The notes beneath the pieces are model-generated. The model saw only the letters and a list, made by a program, of their open reading frames with translations, searched no databases and was not told where the DNA came from. The position numbers were made by a program, and so were the translations under genes. From positions 16,604 through 80,603 of the forward strand of contig CAKPGU010000006.1 of the NCBI GenBank assembly GCA_934155265.1: a stretch of DNA of 64,000 nt. The letters run 5' to 3'. Numbering within the stretch: the stretch's first letter is position 1; each line of letters starts with the position of its first letter. Source of the stretch: an uncultured Clostridia bacterium. Its GTDB lineage: Bacteria; Bacillota; Clostridia; TANB77; CAG-508. Of this stretch, positions 8,377-17,860 are shown one piece after another.

Positions 8377-10791
8377 ATGTCAAAACAATATACAAATAAA
8401 GAAATACTAAAAAATTTAATAAATATAAAAAATATAATTATATATATAATTGCATTTATGATATCAACAATAGGGATGGGACAAGAAGTGTCACCATTTA
8501 GTATAGCAATAGTAGCTGCTAGTTTAGCAGGAGGAGTTCCTGCTATAATGGTTGTAGTAGCAGGACTCATTGGTAATTTTATAGGAGTTGGAGCTGTTGG
8601 AGTACTAAATTATATATTAATAATACTAATGTTATTAATATTATTATGCATAAAACCTCCAAAAGAGAACGATCAATATAAAAATGAACAAATGCAAATA
8701 TCAGCACATGTATTTGTGAGTATATTATTTGTAATGATTGCTAAATTAATTTTAACAAAATTCACAATAGGTGATATGTTATTACATATAACTTTAGCGA
8801 TATTTTCTGTTGTATTTTATAAAATTTTTGTAAATTCGCTAGTAGTTATACAAGAAATAACAGAAAAAAGAGCATTTTCAATAGAAGAAGTAATTGGAGC
8901 AAGTTTACTTGTATCAATAGCAGTTTCAGCATTTGGAGAATTTTCAATATTAGGATTATCAATTAGAAATATTTTAAGCATATTAATGGTATTAATACTT
9001 GGTTGGAGAAATGGAGTATTAGTAGGAACAACTGCAGGTGTAACAATAGGAGTAACACTAGGGATAATTGCTCAAAATGAACCTATGGTAATTGCAGTAT
9101 ATGCACTTTCAGGAATGATTGCAGGATTTTTAAATAGATTTGGAAAATTAGGTGTAATAATAGGATTTTTAATAGGAAATGGAATATTACTATATGCATC
9201 AAAAGGGACAGCAACAGATTTGGTAGTATTTAAAGAAGCATTAGTTGCATCATTAGGGCTACTTGCAATTCCTAAATGGGTAGGAATAGATGTTGAAGAA
9301 CTTATTAAAAGTGACAACATGTTACCTGAATATAATAAAAGAGGTCTAGAACAAAGTAAAGAAACTATAAATCAGTTAAATATGGTATCAGAAACAATAA
9401 AAGATATGGCAAATACATATCAAGAAAAACCAGAAACAAATATGTATTTTAAAAATAGACAATCATTTATAACAGAATTATTAAATAATCTTGATGGCCT
9501 TGAAGATAATATGTTATATGAAGATATGGTAAAACCAGAAAATGAAATTGTAAATGAATTATTTGATATTTTATTAGATAAACAAGAAATAGATAGAGAA
9601 GATTTATTAAAAACATTTGCAAAATTCAATAACTATATAGTTCAATATGATGATGAAAAAATCAGCAAAAGAATGAACAATGACATAGAGCAAATAGTTA
9701 AAGCTGTAAATTATGCATATAAAGTAAGTAAATCTAATTTTATATGGAAAGAAAAAGTAAAATCAAATAAGAAAAATGTACAAGCTCAATTAGATGGTGT
9801 ATCAAAAGCAATTTCAAGTATTGCAGTAAAAATGGAAGAAGAGATAAAACAGGATGATAATTTTGTGGAAGAAAAAAAGAAGGCAATCACTGCTCTTGAA
9901 ATAAAAGAGATTTTAGTAGATGGAATAGAAATTAACAAACAAGATAATAGATATTTTATAGATGTATATTTACAAAAAAATAGTAAGATAAGTGAAAATA
10001 CGGATATTGATAAAGTGCAAAAAGTTTTAGAAAAATGTTTAAATGAAAAGTTAATGAGAAATGAAGCAAAAACAAAAAAATTAAATAAACAAGGAAAAAG
10101 AGTTTTTAGTTATATATCCGCAGATAAATATATTATTCAGATAGGACAAGCAACAAAAATAAAAGATGGAAGTCCTGTATCAGGAGATAGCCTTTTACAA
10201 ATCAGATTAAATGATGGAAAATATTTAGTTGCATTAAGTGATGGAATGGGAACTGGACCAGAAGCGAGAAAAAGTAGTCAAATAGCAATAAAAATGCTAG
10301 AAAGATTACTAATGTCAGGATTTGATAAAGACACATCAATAGATTTAATAAATACTACAATTATGAATACAAATGAAGAAATATTTGCAACATTAGATAT
10401 TGCTATTATAGATTTATATAATGGAAAAATAGAATTCATAAAAAATGGTGCATGTCCAACATATGTAAAAAACAAGAAAAAAGTTCAAATTGTAAAATCT
10501 TTAAGCTTACCAGCAGGAATTTTAAAAGATATAAACTTAACAACATATGATAAAGATATCGACAATCAAGATATTTTGGTAATGTGTAGTGATGGGATTT
10601 TGGACTCCAATGTAGAGTATAAAAATAAAGAGCTATGGGTTAAATATATGTTAGAAGATATTGAAACCACAAATTCACAAAAAATTGCAGATTTAATATT
10701 AAATGAAGCCATTGATAATAATTATGGAATAGCAAAAGATGATATGAGTATAATTGTATGCAAATTATTTTATACTGAAAAACCTCATTAA
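8377..10791 (+). CDS. spoIIE: Stage II sporulation protein E (SpoIIE), PP2C-type phosphatase
   Basis: 804 residues from the ATG at 8377 with GAGGTGG upstream (a GTG at 8368 is also in frame). The first ~300 residues hold about ten membrane helices, then a cytoplasmic regulatory region, then a PPM/PP2C phosphatase domain with metal-binding Asp622 (LSDGMGTG) and Asp739 (CSDGILDS). SpoIIE dephosphorylates SpoIIAA in the forespore, releasing sigma-F, and interacts with FtsZ at the polar septum. This is the best evidence that the organism sporulates. The last codons (KPH, stop) lie inside a 20-bp hairpin. Confidence 0.96.
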   Translation: MSKQYTNKEILKNLINIKNIIIYIIAFMISTIGMGQEVSPFSIAIVAASLAGGVPAIMVVVAGLIGNFIGVGAVGVLNYILIILMLLILLCIKPPKENDQYKNEQMQISAHVFVSILFVMIAKLILTKFTIGDMLLHITLAIFSVVFYKIFVNSLVVIQEITEKRAFSIEEVIGASLLVSIAVSAFGEFSILGLSIRNILSILMVLILGWRNGVLVGTTAGVTIGVTLGIIAQNEPMVIAVYALSGMIAGFLNRFGKLGVIIGFLIGNGILLYASKGTATDLVVFKEALVASLGLLAIPKWVGIDVEELIKSDNMLPEYNKRGLEQSKETINQLNMVSETIKDMANTYQEKPETNMYFKNRQSFITELLNNLDGLEDNMLYEDMVKPENEIVNELFDILLDKQEIDREDLLKTFAKFNNYIVQYDDEKISKRMNNDIEQIVKAVNYAYKVSKSNFIWKEKVKSNKKNVQAQLDGVSKAISSIAVKMEEEIKQDDNFVEEKKKAITALEIKEILVDGIEINKQDNRYFIDVYLQKNSKISENTDIDKVQKVLEKCLNEKLMRNEAKTKKLNKQGKRVFSYISADKYIIQIGQATKIKDGSPVSGDSLLQIRLNDGKYLVALSDGMGTGPEARKSSQIAIKMLERLLMSGFDKDTSIDLINTTIMNTNEEIFATLDIAIIDLYNGKIEFIKNGACPTYVKNKKKVQIVKSLSLPAGILKDINLTTYDKDIDNQDILVMCSDGILDSNVEYKNKELWVKYMLEDIETTNSQKIADLILNEAIDNNYGIAKDDMSIIVCKLFYTEKPH

Positions 10792-10822
10792 TGGTAATTT
10801 TTTTACCATTAATGAGGTTTTT
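10778..10822. terminator. Perfect 20-bp hairpin terminator containing the spoIIE stop codon
   Basis: AAAAACCTCATTAATGGTAA pairs without mismatch with 10803-10822 across a 5-T loop. It serves both spoIIE and the convergent gene. The core CATTAATGGTAA is shared with the RAYT-family repeats at 15.97 and 16.86 kb, and as there CAT-TAA forms the last codon and stop. Confidence 0.8.
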
Positions 10823-10857
10823 ATATTGCTTTTGAAAGAATTATTTTGATAAAAAAC

Positions 10858-11262
10858 TTAAGAAAGAAGTAAACCTCCAATAATACAAATAATAATCAAG
10901 ATTATTATTAAAACTGTATTTGATATTTTCTTTTTTCTTATTTGTTTTTTAAAATCTTCTAGATTATCACAGTTAAATTTAGTTAATTTTCCTTTACCTT
11001 TTAATGTTTGAGGTAAATTATAAACAAAATAACTATTGCCAGTTATTTGTATATTTTCATCTAAATATCCAACTAGTTGGTCTTTATTCCAGCCTTCACT
11101 ATACAATTTAATATTATGGTTTCCATCTGCAAGTTCTGACTCATATATTTGACTTTCATTTATTTCACCAATGATATTTTCATCAATTTTTAATTTCAAA
11201 ATATTCCCAATGCTAGCACCTATACCGGATCCTTTATTATATGCTAAATATAAATGTCCCAT
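10858..11262 (-). CDS. C-terminally anchored protein of unknown function
   Basis: 134 residues from the ATG at 11262 (AGAAAGGGTGG upstream; a GTG at 11271 is in frame). The first ~100 residues look like a small beta domain (LKLKIDENIIGEI, GNHNIKLYSEGW, NSYFVYNLPQ), loosely like PEGA or DUF2846 folds; the end is KKKISN plus one membrane helix. A C-tail-anchored topology is inferred. It starts 2 bases after the stop of its upstream neighbour, so translation is probably coupled. Confidence 0.65.
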   Translation of the reverse strand: MGHLYLAYNKGSGIGASIGNILKLKIDENIIGEINESQIYESELADGNHNIKLYSEGWNKDQLVGYLDENIQITGNSYFVYNLPQTLKGKGKLTKFNCDNLEDFKKQIRKKKISNTVLIIILIIICIIGGLLLS

Positions 11263-11264
11263 AT

Positions 11265-11798
11265 TTACCACCCTTTCTTTATAGTATGATCATTTTTTTC
11301 TTTATAATAGTCACTATTTAGAATAATTTTTTCAATTTCTTCATAATTATCCATAAATATTGAAAATTTTAGATTACTTTTATCTTTAAAAGTTATCATA
11401 ATTCCTTTAGATTCTTGGAAATTTACTTTAATTATATCTTGAAAATCATGAATTCTTTGTTTTCCAAAGAAACTATAACTATAAAATTTATTATTATCAA
11501 AAATAATTTTACCATTTTTTAGTGAGATATATAGTAATACAGCTAATATCGCTAGGATTATGAATACTAGTTGCTGACCAAGATAATTTTCTTTAGTAGT
11601 GATAGATATAATAAAGAAAAATAGAGCACAAAGGAATGGGATTATTGAACAAATAAGTATTACCTTTTTTACATCTTTACCATATTCCAATATTATTTTA
11701 TCATTATTGTTATTTTTAACGTTAGTTTCTTTAGAGAAAGCAATTGAAAGTAACCAGGAAGTTATAGCTAAACTAATTATTTTTACAAAAATATTCAA
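11265..11798 (-). CDS. Membrane protein with probable PH-like domain
   Basis: 177 residues starting at a TTG that is well placed behind GGAGGTGAT. It has an N-terminal membrane helix, two more helices (about 45-68 and 76-94), then about 80 residues of alternating beta pattern (GKIIFDNNKFYSYSFFGK, IMITFKDKSNLKFSIF) ending in a helix, as in bacterial PH-like domains of the YcxB type. Fold and function are inferences. First gene of a leftward pair. Confidence 0.65.
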   Translation of the reverse strand: MNIFVKIISLAITSWLLSIAFSKETNVKNNNNDKIILEYGKDVKKVILICSIIPFLCALFFFIISITTKENYLGQQLVFIILAILAVLLYISLKNGKIIFDNNKFYSYSFFGKQRIHDFQDIIKVNFQESKGIMITFKDKSNLKFSIFMDNYEEIEKIILNSDYYKEKNDHTIKKGW

Positions 11799-11927
11799 AA
11801 AATCACCTCCATGAAATTATTATAGAATAATATTTAAAGTTTGTCTATATCAAATAAAAAAATTCAGAAGGAAATTTAAAGTAAACATTATACTATAACT
11901 AATGTTCTAAAAATTTAATCAAAAGTG

Positions 11928-11956
11928 TTGAAATTATAAAAAAGATGTTATATACT
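11928..11956 (+). promoter_or_regulatory. SigA-type promoter
   Basis: TTGAAA at 11928 and TATACT at 11951 with a 17-bp spacer, about 25 bases before the next coding sequence. Confidence 0.6.
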
Positions 11957-11981
11957 TTATTTATACGAGGGAGGATTTTAT

Positions 11982-12497
11982 ATGGAAAAAAACATTTTAG
12001 AAACAAAAGAGAGAAACTTTACAATTGAAGATTTACATAGAAAAAAAGCAGAAGCAGAAATGTTAGAAGAAAAAGATAAGCAAGTATCTGCAGAACTTGA
12101 AGAAATTGTTTCTAAAGATGAAAATGAAATTATGAAAGATAACATTCAAGAAAAAAATTTAATTGAAAAAAACGAGGATAATATATTTGGAAAAATAAAA
12201 AATTTTTTTAAAAAAATATTTGGTAAAAAACAAGAAAATGATGAAAATAAAGTTAATGAGGATGTATTAATAGAAGCAGAAAAAAGTTATATTTTTAGAG
12301 ATTATATAAGAAAAACTGAAGACGAGGAAACAGAGCTTTTTGATCTTCAACAAAGATATCGCAGGGGAGAAATTGCTGATAGTGAATTAACACAAGAACA
12401 AATTAATTCTTTATGCATGTTATATGATAAACAAATTGAAGATTTAAAGAGAACTATTAAAGCAAAAGAACAACAAATTGTAAAATATAAAAAATAA
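11982..12497 (+). CDS. Charged helical protein of unknown function
   Basis: 171 residues, very rich in Lys/Glu/Asn, predicted mostly helical, with no signal peptide or membrane segment. A basic amphipathic stretch (KIKNFFKKIFGKKQ, about 67-82) splits two acidic helices. The C-terminus (FDLQQRYRRGEIADSEL, then a coiled coil) loosely resembles a SHOCT-type helical hairpin. GAGGGAGG precedes the ATG. Single gene with its own promoter and terminator. Confidence 0.7.
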   Translation: MEKNILETKERNFTIEDLHRKKAEAEMLEEKDKQVSAELEEIVSKDENEIMKDNIQEKNLIEKNEDNIFGKIKNFFKKIFGKKQENDENKVNEDVLIEAEKSYIFRDYIRKTEDEETELFDLQQRYRRGEIADSELTQEQINSLCMLYDKQIEDLKRTIKAKEQQIVKYKK

Positions 12498-12510
12498 ATA
12501 ATTATAAAAG

Positions 12511-12557
12511 AACACATTTTAAGCAAATAAAAAAATTTTGCTGATATGTGTTTTTTT
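12511..12557 (+). terminator. Intrinsic terminator
   Basis: AACACAT and AGCAA pair with TTGCT and ATGTGTT across an interior loop, followed by seven T residues. Confidence 0.7.
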
Positions 12558-12583
12558 ATTATCAAATAAATTATATAAAATGC

Positions 12584-12612
12584 TTGTAACCAAAAAAATT
12601 TTGTGATATATT
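12584..12612 (+). promoter_or_regulatory. SigA-type promoter for the WG-repeat gene
   Basis: TTGTAA at 12584, TATATT at 12607, 17-bp spacer. The leader then carries an AGGTTT/AAACCT inverted repeat (about 12648-12673). Confidence 0.55.
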
Positions 12613-12700
12613 ATACATGTAGAAAAATATAAATTAGAATATAAGAAAGGTTTATAGGTATCCAGAAAAACCTAAATATATTTTACAAGGAATGAAAGAG

Positions 12701-14209
12701 ATGGCAAGAGGAAAAAGATATGAAACAGAAGGAAAGCTGAACTATCAAAAAGTATTTGCAGTTATTATTGCAATAGCAGTTATAATTATGTTCATATTTA
12801 TAATAAAGAATGTATTAAAAGAAAGAAAAGAAATAACAAAAGATTATGAATATTTTGCATTATATGCACAAAACAAATGGGGAGTAATAAATCAAGATGG
12901 AGAAGAAGTAATTCAACCATCATATCAAGAAATGATAGTAATACCAGATAAAACAAAAGATGTTTTTATATGTACATATAATGTAAATGAAGAAACAGGA
13001 ACATATCAAACAAAAGCAATAAATAGTAAAAATGAAGAGATTTTAACAGAATATGATCAAATAGAAGCATTAGATAATATAGACGAAAATAGCAATGTAT
13101 GGTATGAGGAAAATGTTTTAAGAGTTGAAAAAGATGGAAAATATGGATTAATTGATTTATTAGGTAAAGAAGTATTACCAGTAGAATATGACGAAATAAC
13201 TGTACTAGAAGGAATAGAAAATAGCATAATAATCAAGAAAGACAATAAAATTGGACTGGTTAATGATACTGGAAGTATTATAATAGAATGCAATTACAAA
13301 GAAATAAAAAACTTGGGAAGTACATATAAAGACGGATATATAACAGTTGATGATAATGGGAAATATGGAGTTATTAGTGCAACGAAAAGACAAATACTAG
13401 ATAATAAATATGAAGAAATAAAACAAATTGCTTTAAAAGAATACTATGTAGTTAAAGAAGATGGAAAAACAAAACTAATAAATTCAAAAGGTGAATCAAT
13501 AATTGAAGATGGATTTGATGATATAAAATCAGCAACTACAAATGGAGTTATTTTTACAAAAAATAACTTATATGGTGAAATGAGTACTACTGGAGAAATA
13601 ACTTTAGAAACACAATATCAAGATTTAAAAGAAGCTAATGATGGAATTTATATAGCAAAACAAAATGATAAATATGGAATAATTGATAATATGGGAAATA
13701 TCCAAATATCATATGAATATCAAGGAATAACATATAATGAAAAAGCAAAATTGTTTTTTGCAGAAGATGCACAATACAATACATCAATAATTGATAATCA
13801 ATATAATGTAAAAGCAACTGGGATATTATCAGATGTAAATACAGATGAAGAATATATTAGAATGAGAGTTAATGATGAATATAAATACTATAATTTAACA
13901 GGAGAAGAAATATCAAATATCCAAGCACTAAAAAATAACACAATATTTTTAAGTAAAAAAGATGGTAAATACGGATATGTAGATAAAAAAGGAAATTCAG
14001 TAACAGAATTTATATATGATGATGCAACAGAACAAAATAAATATGGATATGCCGCGGTAAAGAAAGATGGATTATGGGGTTCAATTGATAAAGAGGGAAA
14101 AGAAATAATAGAACCAAAGTACAATTTAGAAAATAATTTGAAAATTGACTTTATAGGAAAATGGCACTTAGGAGAAGATTTAAATATGAATTACTATTGT
14201 GAAAAATAA
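12701..14209 (+). CDS. Membrane-anchored WG-repeat protein
   Basis: 502 residues from the ATG at 12701 (ACAAGG ten bases upstream; the ATG at 12692 abuts it). One N-terminal membrane helix (about 18-38) is followed by nine to ten ~45-residue WG beta repeats, e.g. KWGVINQDGEEVIQPSY, KYGLIDLLGKEVLPVEY and LWGSIDKEGKEIIEPKY. The repeats probably form an extracytoplasmic beta-propeller-like or solenoid domain. WG-repeat proteins are usually binding modules; the ligand here is unknown. The gene lies 57 bases upstream of a tail-anchored unknown. Confidence 0.88.
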   Translation: MARGKRYETEGKLNYQKVFAVIIAIAVIIMFIFIIKNVLKERKEITKDYEYFALYAQNKWGVINQDGEEVIQPSYQEMIVIPDKTKDVFICTYNVNEETGTYQTKAINSKNEEILTEYDQIEALDNIDENSNVWYEENVLRVEKDGKYGLIDLLGKEVLPVEYDEITVLEGIENSIIIKKDNKIGLVNDTGSIIIECNYKEIKNLGSTYKDGYITVDDNGKYGVISATKRQILDNKYEEIKQIALKEYYVVKEDGKTKLINSKGESIIEDGFDDIKSATTNGVIFTKNNLYGEMSTTGEITLETQYQDLKEANDGIYIAKQNDKYGIIDNMGNIQISYEYQGITYNEKAKLFFAEDAQYNTSIIDNQYNVKATGILSDVNTDEEYIRMRVNDEYKYYNLTGEEISNIQALKNNTIFLSKKDGKYGYVDKKGNSVTEFIYDDATEQNKYGYAAVKKDGLWGSIDKEGKEIIEPKYNLENNLKIDFIGKWHLGEDLNMNYYCEK

Positions 14210-14266
14210 CCAGTAATAGAAAAAATTAATATTGAAAAGTTTTCTAACTGGAGAGAGGAATAATAT

Positions 14267-15496
14267 ATGGAGCTAAAGACAAAATACCAATATACATATT
14301 TTATATACCCTTATGTAATAAAAGAAAATAAATATACGAAATATTTATTAAAATTACTAAAAGATGAAAATTGTAAATTAAGAATATTTAGAAAAGAAAA
14401 AGATTTAAATATATATTCATATTTCTCACATAGAGAAAGAAATTATATGTTTAATAGTTTCAATTTAAGTAAAACAAGATTAGCAAGATTAGAAGAATTG
14501 CCATTAGAAACCAAAGCTGCAATTTTGGCTAAAGATTCTTGTACAATGTTTGAATATGATATGAAGAAGGATATACAAGGAAAAATATCAGAAAGAAATG
14601 GGATATTCTTCAAAATACCCAAAATTGAAATAATATGTTTTAATACAGGAATTTGTTTTTTATGTATAAAAACAAATATTGAAGAAAGTGATAAATTCTC
14701 AGATTTATTAAATTTTAATTATAAATTTAGAGATATAAACCAAGAATTTGCAAACATGAACAATTATGATAATATAAGGGTACAAACTGATTGTTTTGAT
14801 GATGTTAAATATTTTAAAGAATTTATAGAAAATTTAACAGGACCAGCAACTGAAGCAATGAAGCTAGATATAGATACAGAGAGATTTTTAACATTTTCTT
14901 ATGTGTGTATTGATCAAGAAAACTGGAACAATGCAAATGAGTTTGAGCAAATACGTAGTAGTTATATGAGATTTTTAAATATATTGCCAAATGACAATAG
15001 TGTAAATTATTCAAAAGAAGATATGAAAGTCATATCAAAATGGAAATATGCAAAATTAGGAGTAACAAAACAAGGTGTAACACTATTTAGTTCAAGTTGT
15101 GATATGAATAATTATACAAAATTCCCACTAGAGTTTGAAGAACAATATCTATATACATATATACTTACAATATATACAAAAATATATTTAACAAAAATAA
15201 ATTTAGATTTTAGACAAGGAATCAATATAAAAAAGACTCGAAAGGAATTTGTAGAATTTACGCAAAAGTTATGGGTAAATGAAATTACATCTGAAGATAC
15301 AGGCTCATTATATTATCAAAATTTAAAAGAAGTTTTGGATTTAAATACAATTTATTTTGATACAAAAAATAAATATGACATTTTATATAAAGAAATGAAT
15401 ATAGAAAAGAGTGCTAAAAATAATGTTGCAATTACAATTATATTAATTATAACATTAATAATAAATGCTATAAATATATTGTTTTTAGGAAAATAA
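14267..15496 (+). CDS. Large C-tail-anchored protein of unknown function
   Basis: 409 residues, mostly soluble and rich in aromatic and charged residues (TYFIYPYVIKENKYTKYLLK, SYFSHRERNYMFNSFNLS), with helical second half and a single membrane helix in the last ~22 residues (NNVAITIILIITLIINAINI). The long-helix-then-membrane-helix architecture recalls CorA-like transporters, but there is no GMN motif and only one clear helix. GAGAGAGG precedes the ATG. Probably co-transcribed with the WG-repeat gene. No function proposed. Confidence 0.75.
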   Translation: MELKTKYQYTYFIYPYVIKENKYTKYLLKLLKDENCKLRIFRKEKDLNIYSYFSHRERNYMFNSFNLSKTRLARLEELPLETKAAILAKDSCTMFEYDMKKDIQGKISERNGIFFKIPKIEIICFNTGICFLCIKTNIEESDKFSDLLNFNYKFRDINQEFANMNNYDNIRVQTDCFDDVKYFKEFIENLTGPATEAMKLDIDTERFLTFSYVCIDQENWNNANEFEQIRSSYMRFLNILPNDNSVNYSKEDMKVISKWKYAKLGVTKQGVTLFSSSCDMNNYTKFPLEFEEQYLYTYILTIYTKIYLTKINLDFRQGINIKKTRKEFVEFTQKLWVNEITSEDTGSLYYQNLKEVLDLNTIYFDTKNKYDILYKEMNIEKSAKNNVAITIILIITLIINAINILFLGK

Positions 15497-15546
15497 GAAA
15501 TAAGAAATAACAAATATGAAATAAAGAATAGAAAATAAAACAAAAG

Positions 15547-15592
15547 AGGTTGATATGTATAAGAGAATTGTATATATCAACTTTATTTGTAA
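15547..15592 (+). terminator. Probable hairpin before acpS
   Basis: GTTGATATGTA pairs with TATATATCAAC (one G-U) and is followed by TTTATTTG. It could terminate the preceding transcript or lie in the acpS leader. Confidence 0.45.
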
Positions 15593-15612
15593 GTAAGAGG
15601 GATAGTAAGAAT

Positions 15613-15993
15613 ATGAAAATAAAAACAGGTGTAGATATAATAGAAATAGAAAGAGTAAAAAAGTGCATTGAGGAAACAGAAGGAAAGTTTTGTGAAAGAG
15701 TGTATACGAAAAATGAAATTGAATATTGCGAAAGCAAAAAATCACAAAAATATCAACATTATGCTGCAAGATTTGCAGCTAAAGAAGCTGTATTTAAGGC
15801 AGTTTCAGAGATGCTACCTGACAAATATGATATTAATTGGAATGATATAGAAATTTTAAATGACGATACTGGTAGACCATATGTAAATATATTAAAACAT
15901 GATATACAATCTGGAGATATAGATATTAGTATATCTCATTGTAAAGAATATGCAGTGGCAAGTGTGATTTTTACCATTGGGGACACCCATTAA
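15613..15993 (+). CDS. acpS: Holo-[acyl-carrier-protein] synthase
   Basis: 126 residues beginning MKIKTGVDIIEIERVKK, with YAARFAAKEAVFKA and ISISHCKEYAVASV, the Asp/Glu magnesium site and SHxxxYA motif of the AcpS family. It transfers 4'-phosphopantetheine from CoA to a serine of ACP. The ATG at 15613 follows AGAGGGA; upstream in-frame codons are not homologous. Normal proteins end just after ASVI; here the last eight residues, IFTIGDTH, and the stop codon come from an inserted GGGGACACCC repeat. Confidence 0.95.
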   Translation: MKIKTGVDIIEIERVKKCIEETEGKFCERVYTKNEIEYCESKKSQKYQHYAARFAAKEAVFKAVSEMLPDKYDINWNDIEILNDDTGRPYVNILKHDIQSGDIDISISHCKEYAVASVIFTIGDTH

Positions 15994-16024
15994 TGGTAAA
16001 AAAATTTACCACAAGGGACACCCC
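15969..16024. repeat. RAYT-family REP copy overlapping the acpS 3' end
   Basis: TTTTTACCATTGGGGACACC followed by CATTAATGGTAAA, ATTTACC and GGGACACCCC. The two halves can pair as GGTAAA/TTTACC. It is nearly identical and equally oriented to the copy at 16853-16910. Confidence 0.9.
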
Positions 16025-16083
16025 TGATGAATAAAAAAGTTAGATTAGGCAATTTTATAAAGAAAAGAAAGAGAGGAGAAAAT

Positions 16084-16878
16084 ATGGAACTATTTGATAC
16101 ACATTCACATTATAATGATGAAAAATTTAATGAAGATAGAGAACAAATAATAAAAGACACATATGAATCAGGAGTAACAAAATTTGTATGTGCTGGTTAT
16201 AATATAGAATCATCAAAAAAGGCTATAGAGATGTCTCAAAAATATGAGTTTATTTATTCAATTTGTGGGATTTCACCTAATGATATTCCACAATCTGAGC
16301 AAGAACTGTGGAAAGATGTAGCAGAAATATCAAAAATTATAAAGGAAAATAAGACAAATAAACTTGTAGCAATAGGAGAGATTGGCTTAGATTATTACTG
16401 GAATAAAGAAAATAAAGAATTGCAAAAAGAAGCATTTATAAAGCAAATAGATTTAGCAAATGAAATAAATTTACCAATAGTAATACATTCTAGAGATGCC
16501 TCTATTGATACGATTGAAATTATAAGAGAGCATCCAGTAAGAAAAGCTGGAATATTCCACTGTTGCCAATTCAATCAAGAAATGATAAGACAAGCACTCG
16601 AATTAGGATATTATATTTCATTTGCTGGTCCTGTAACATTTAAAAATTCGAAAAATGCATCAGACATAGTTAAAATGGTTTCTTTAGATAGAATTTTAAT
16701 TGAAACAGATAGTCCTTATTTATCACCAGAACCTAAGAGAGGAAAAAGAAATGATTCAAGAAATGTAAAATTTATTGCTCAAAAAATTGCAGATTTTAAG
16801 GGTATGTCAATAGATGAGATTGCAAAAATCACATATGAAAATGCATTAAGAATTTTTACCATTGGGGACACCCATTAA
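16084..16878 (+). CDS. tatD: TatD-family metal-dependent hydrolase (3'-5' DNase)
   Basis: 264 residues starting MELFDTHSHYND at 16084 behind AGAGAGGAG; an upstream in-frame ATG at 16027 lies next to the REP and is unlikely. The HxH metal site (THSH), E in AIGEIGLDYYW, H in VIHSRDA and D in IETDSPYL match TatD. TatD proteins are Mg/Mn-dependent exonucleases acting on single-stranded or damaged DNA. The natural end NALRIF is followed by TIGDTH and a stop encoded by a repeat, as in acpS. Confidence 0.94.
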   Translation: MELFDTHSHYNDEKFNEDREQIIKDTYESGVTKFVCAGYNIESSKKAIEMSQKYEFIYSICGISPNDIPQSEQELWKDVAEISKIIKENKTNKLVAIGEIGLDYYWNKENKELQKEAFIKQIDLANEINLPIVIHSRDASIDTIEIIREHPVRKAGIFHCCQFNQEMIRQALELGYYISFAGPVTFKNSKNASDIVKMVSLDRILIETDSPYLSPEPKRGKRNDSRNVKFIAQKIADFKGMSIDEIAKITYENALRIFTIGDTH

Positions 16879-16910
16879 TGGTAAAAAATTTTACCACAGG
16901 GGACACCCTT
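16853..16910. repeat. RAYT-family REP copy overlapping the tatD 3' end
   Basis: Same module as at 15969-16024 (TTTTTACCATTGGGGACACC, CATTAATGGTAAA, TTTTACC, GGGGACACCC). It forms the left flank of the transposase locus. Confidence 0.9.
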
Positions 16911-16936
16911 TGAATAAATTAAAAAATTTATTGTAT

Positions 16937-16966
16937 AAAAAGTTCAGTATAATATTGAGCTTTTTT
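16937..16966 (+). terminator. Intrinsic terminator after tatD
   Basis: AAAAAGTTCA pairs with TTGAGCTTTTT (one G-U), followed by T residues. Confidence 0.6.
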
Positions 16967-17079
16967 GTTTGAATAATAATAAAATCAACAAAAAACAATA
17001 ATTATGTTTACAAAAAGCGAAAAGTATGATAAAACTATATAGTGATGGGGGCAAAAAATAAAAGTGTAAGGAGGAAGCT

Positions 17080-17842
17080 ATGCCCCGAATAGCCAGAAAA
17101 AACTTAGATACACAGTATCTTCATGTAATGTCACAGGGAATAAACAAAGAGTTTATTTTCAGGACAGATGTACTAAAGAAAAAATATAAAGATCTTTTAA
17201 GAAAACATATAAGAGAAAGCAATGCAAAGATACTTTCATATTGTATAATGGGAAATCATACTCATATATTATTTCATACAATTGATCCATATGAAGTCAC
17301 CAAAGTTATGCAAATGGTTAATTCTAATTTTGCAATGTATTATAATTACATAAATAAAAGAGTTGGGGTTGTGTTTAGAAACAGGTATTTTACTCAACCA
17401 ATTATGACCATAGAACAATTGTATAATTGTTTGGTATATATACATAATAATCCGGTAAAAGCTCGGAATAGTGCAAAATGCCAAGGATTATAGTTATTCA
17501 AGTTATAGTGAATGGATAGGAAGCAAAGATATAATTGATTCGCAATGTGCAAAATTAATTTATGGGGAAGATGAATATTTAGATGTTTTTTTAAAACAAC
17601 ATTTAAAGAAGGATATTGTTGATATAAATGATATTGATGAAGAAATTAACTTTGAAAAGATTGTTAGTGAATATATGTGCAATGAAAAAATTTCTATAGA
17701 AATATTAAACAATAATGAAATTTATCTTGAAAAAATTGTTAGAGAGCTTAGAAAAAATTCAAATATTTCTGCAAGAAAGTTATCAAAAATTTTGAATGTA
17801 AATAGACCAAAGATTACTAAAATTTTAAAAATGATAGAATAA
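17080..17842 (+). pseudogene. REP-associated tyrosine transposase (RAYT), one-base frameshift
   Basis: Starts MPRIARKNLDTQYLHVMSQG behind GTAAGGAGG. The Y1/HUH nuclease motif is NHTHILFH and the probable catalytic tyrosine lies in YIHNNPVKA. After VKA an extra C at 17464 shifts the frame to a stop at 17491-17493; removing it restores KAGIVQNAKDYSYSSYSEW and a C-terminal helix-turn-helix-like region, about 253 residues in all. RAYTs are single-copy relatives of IS200/IS605 transposases that nick and mobilise REP palindromes. Inverted REP copies flank it on both sides. Either a real pseudogene or a sequencing error. Confidence 0.9.
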
Positions 17843-17860
17843 TAGTTACTTATTTATGTA

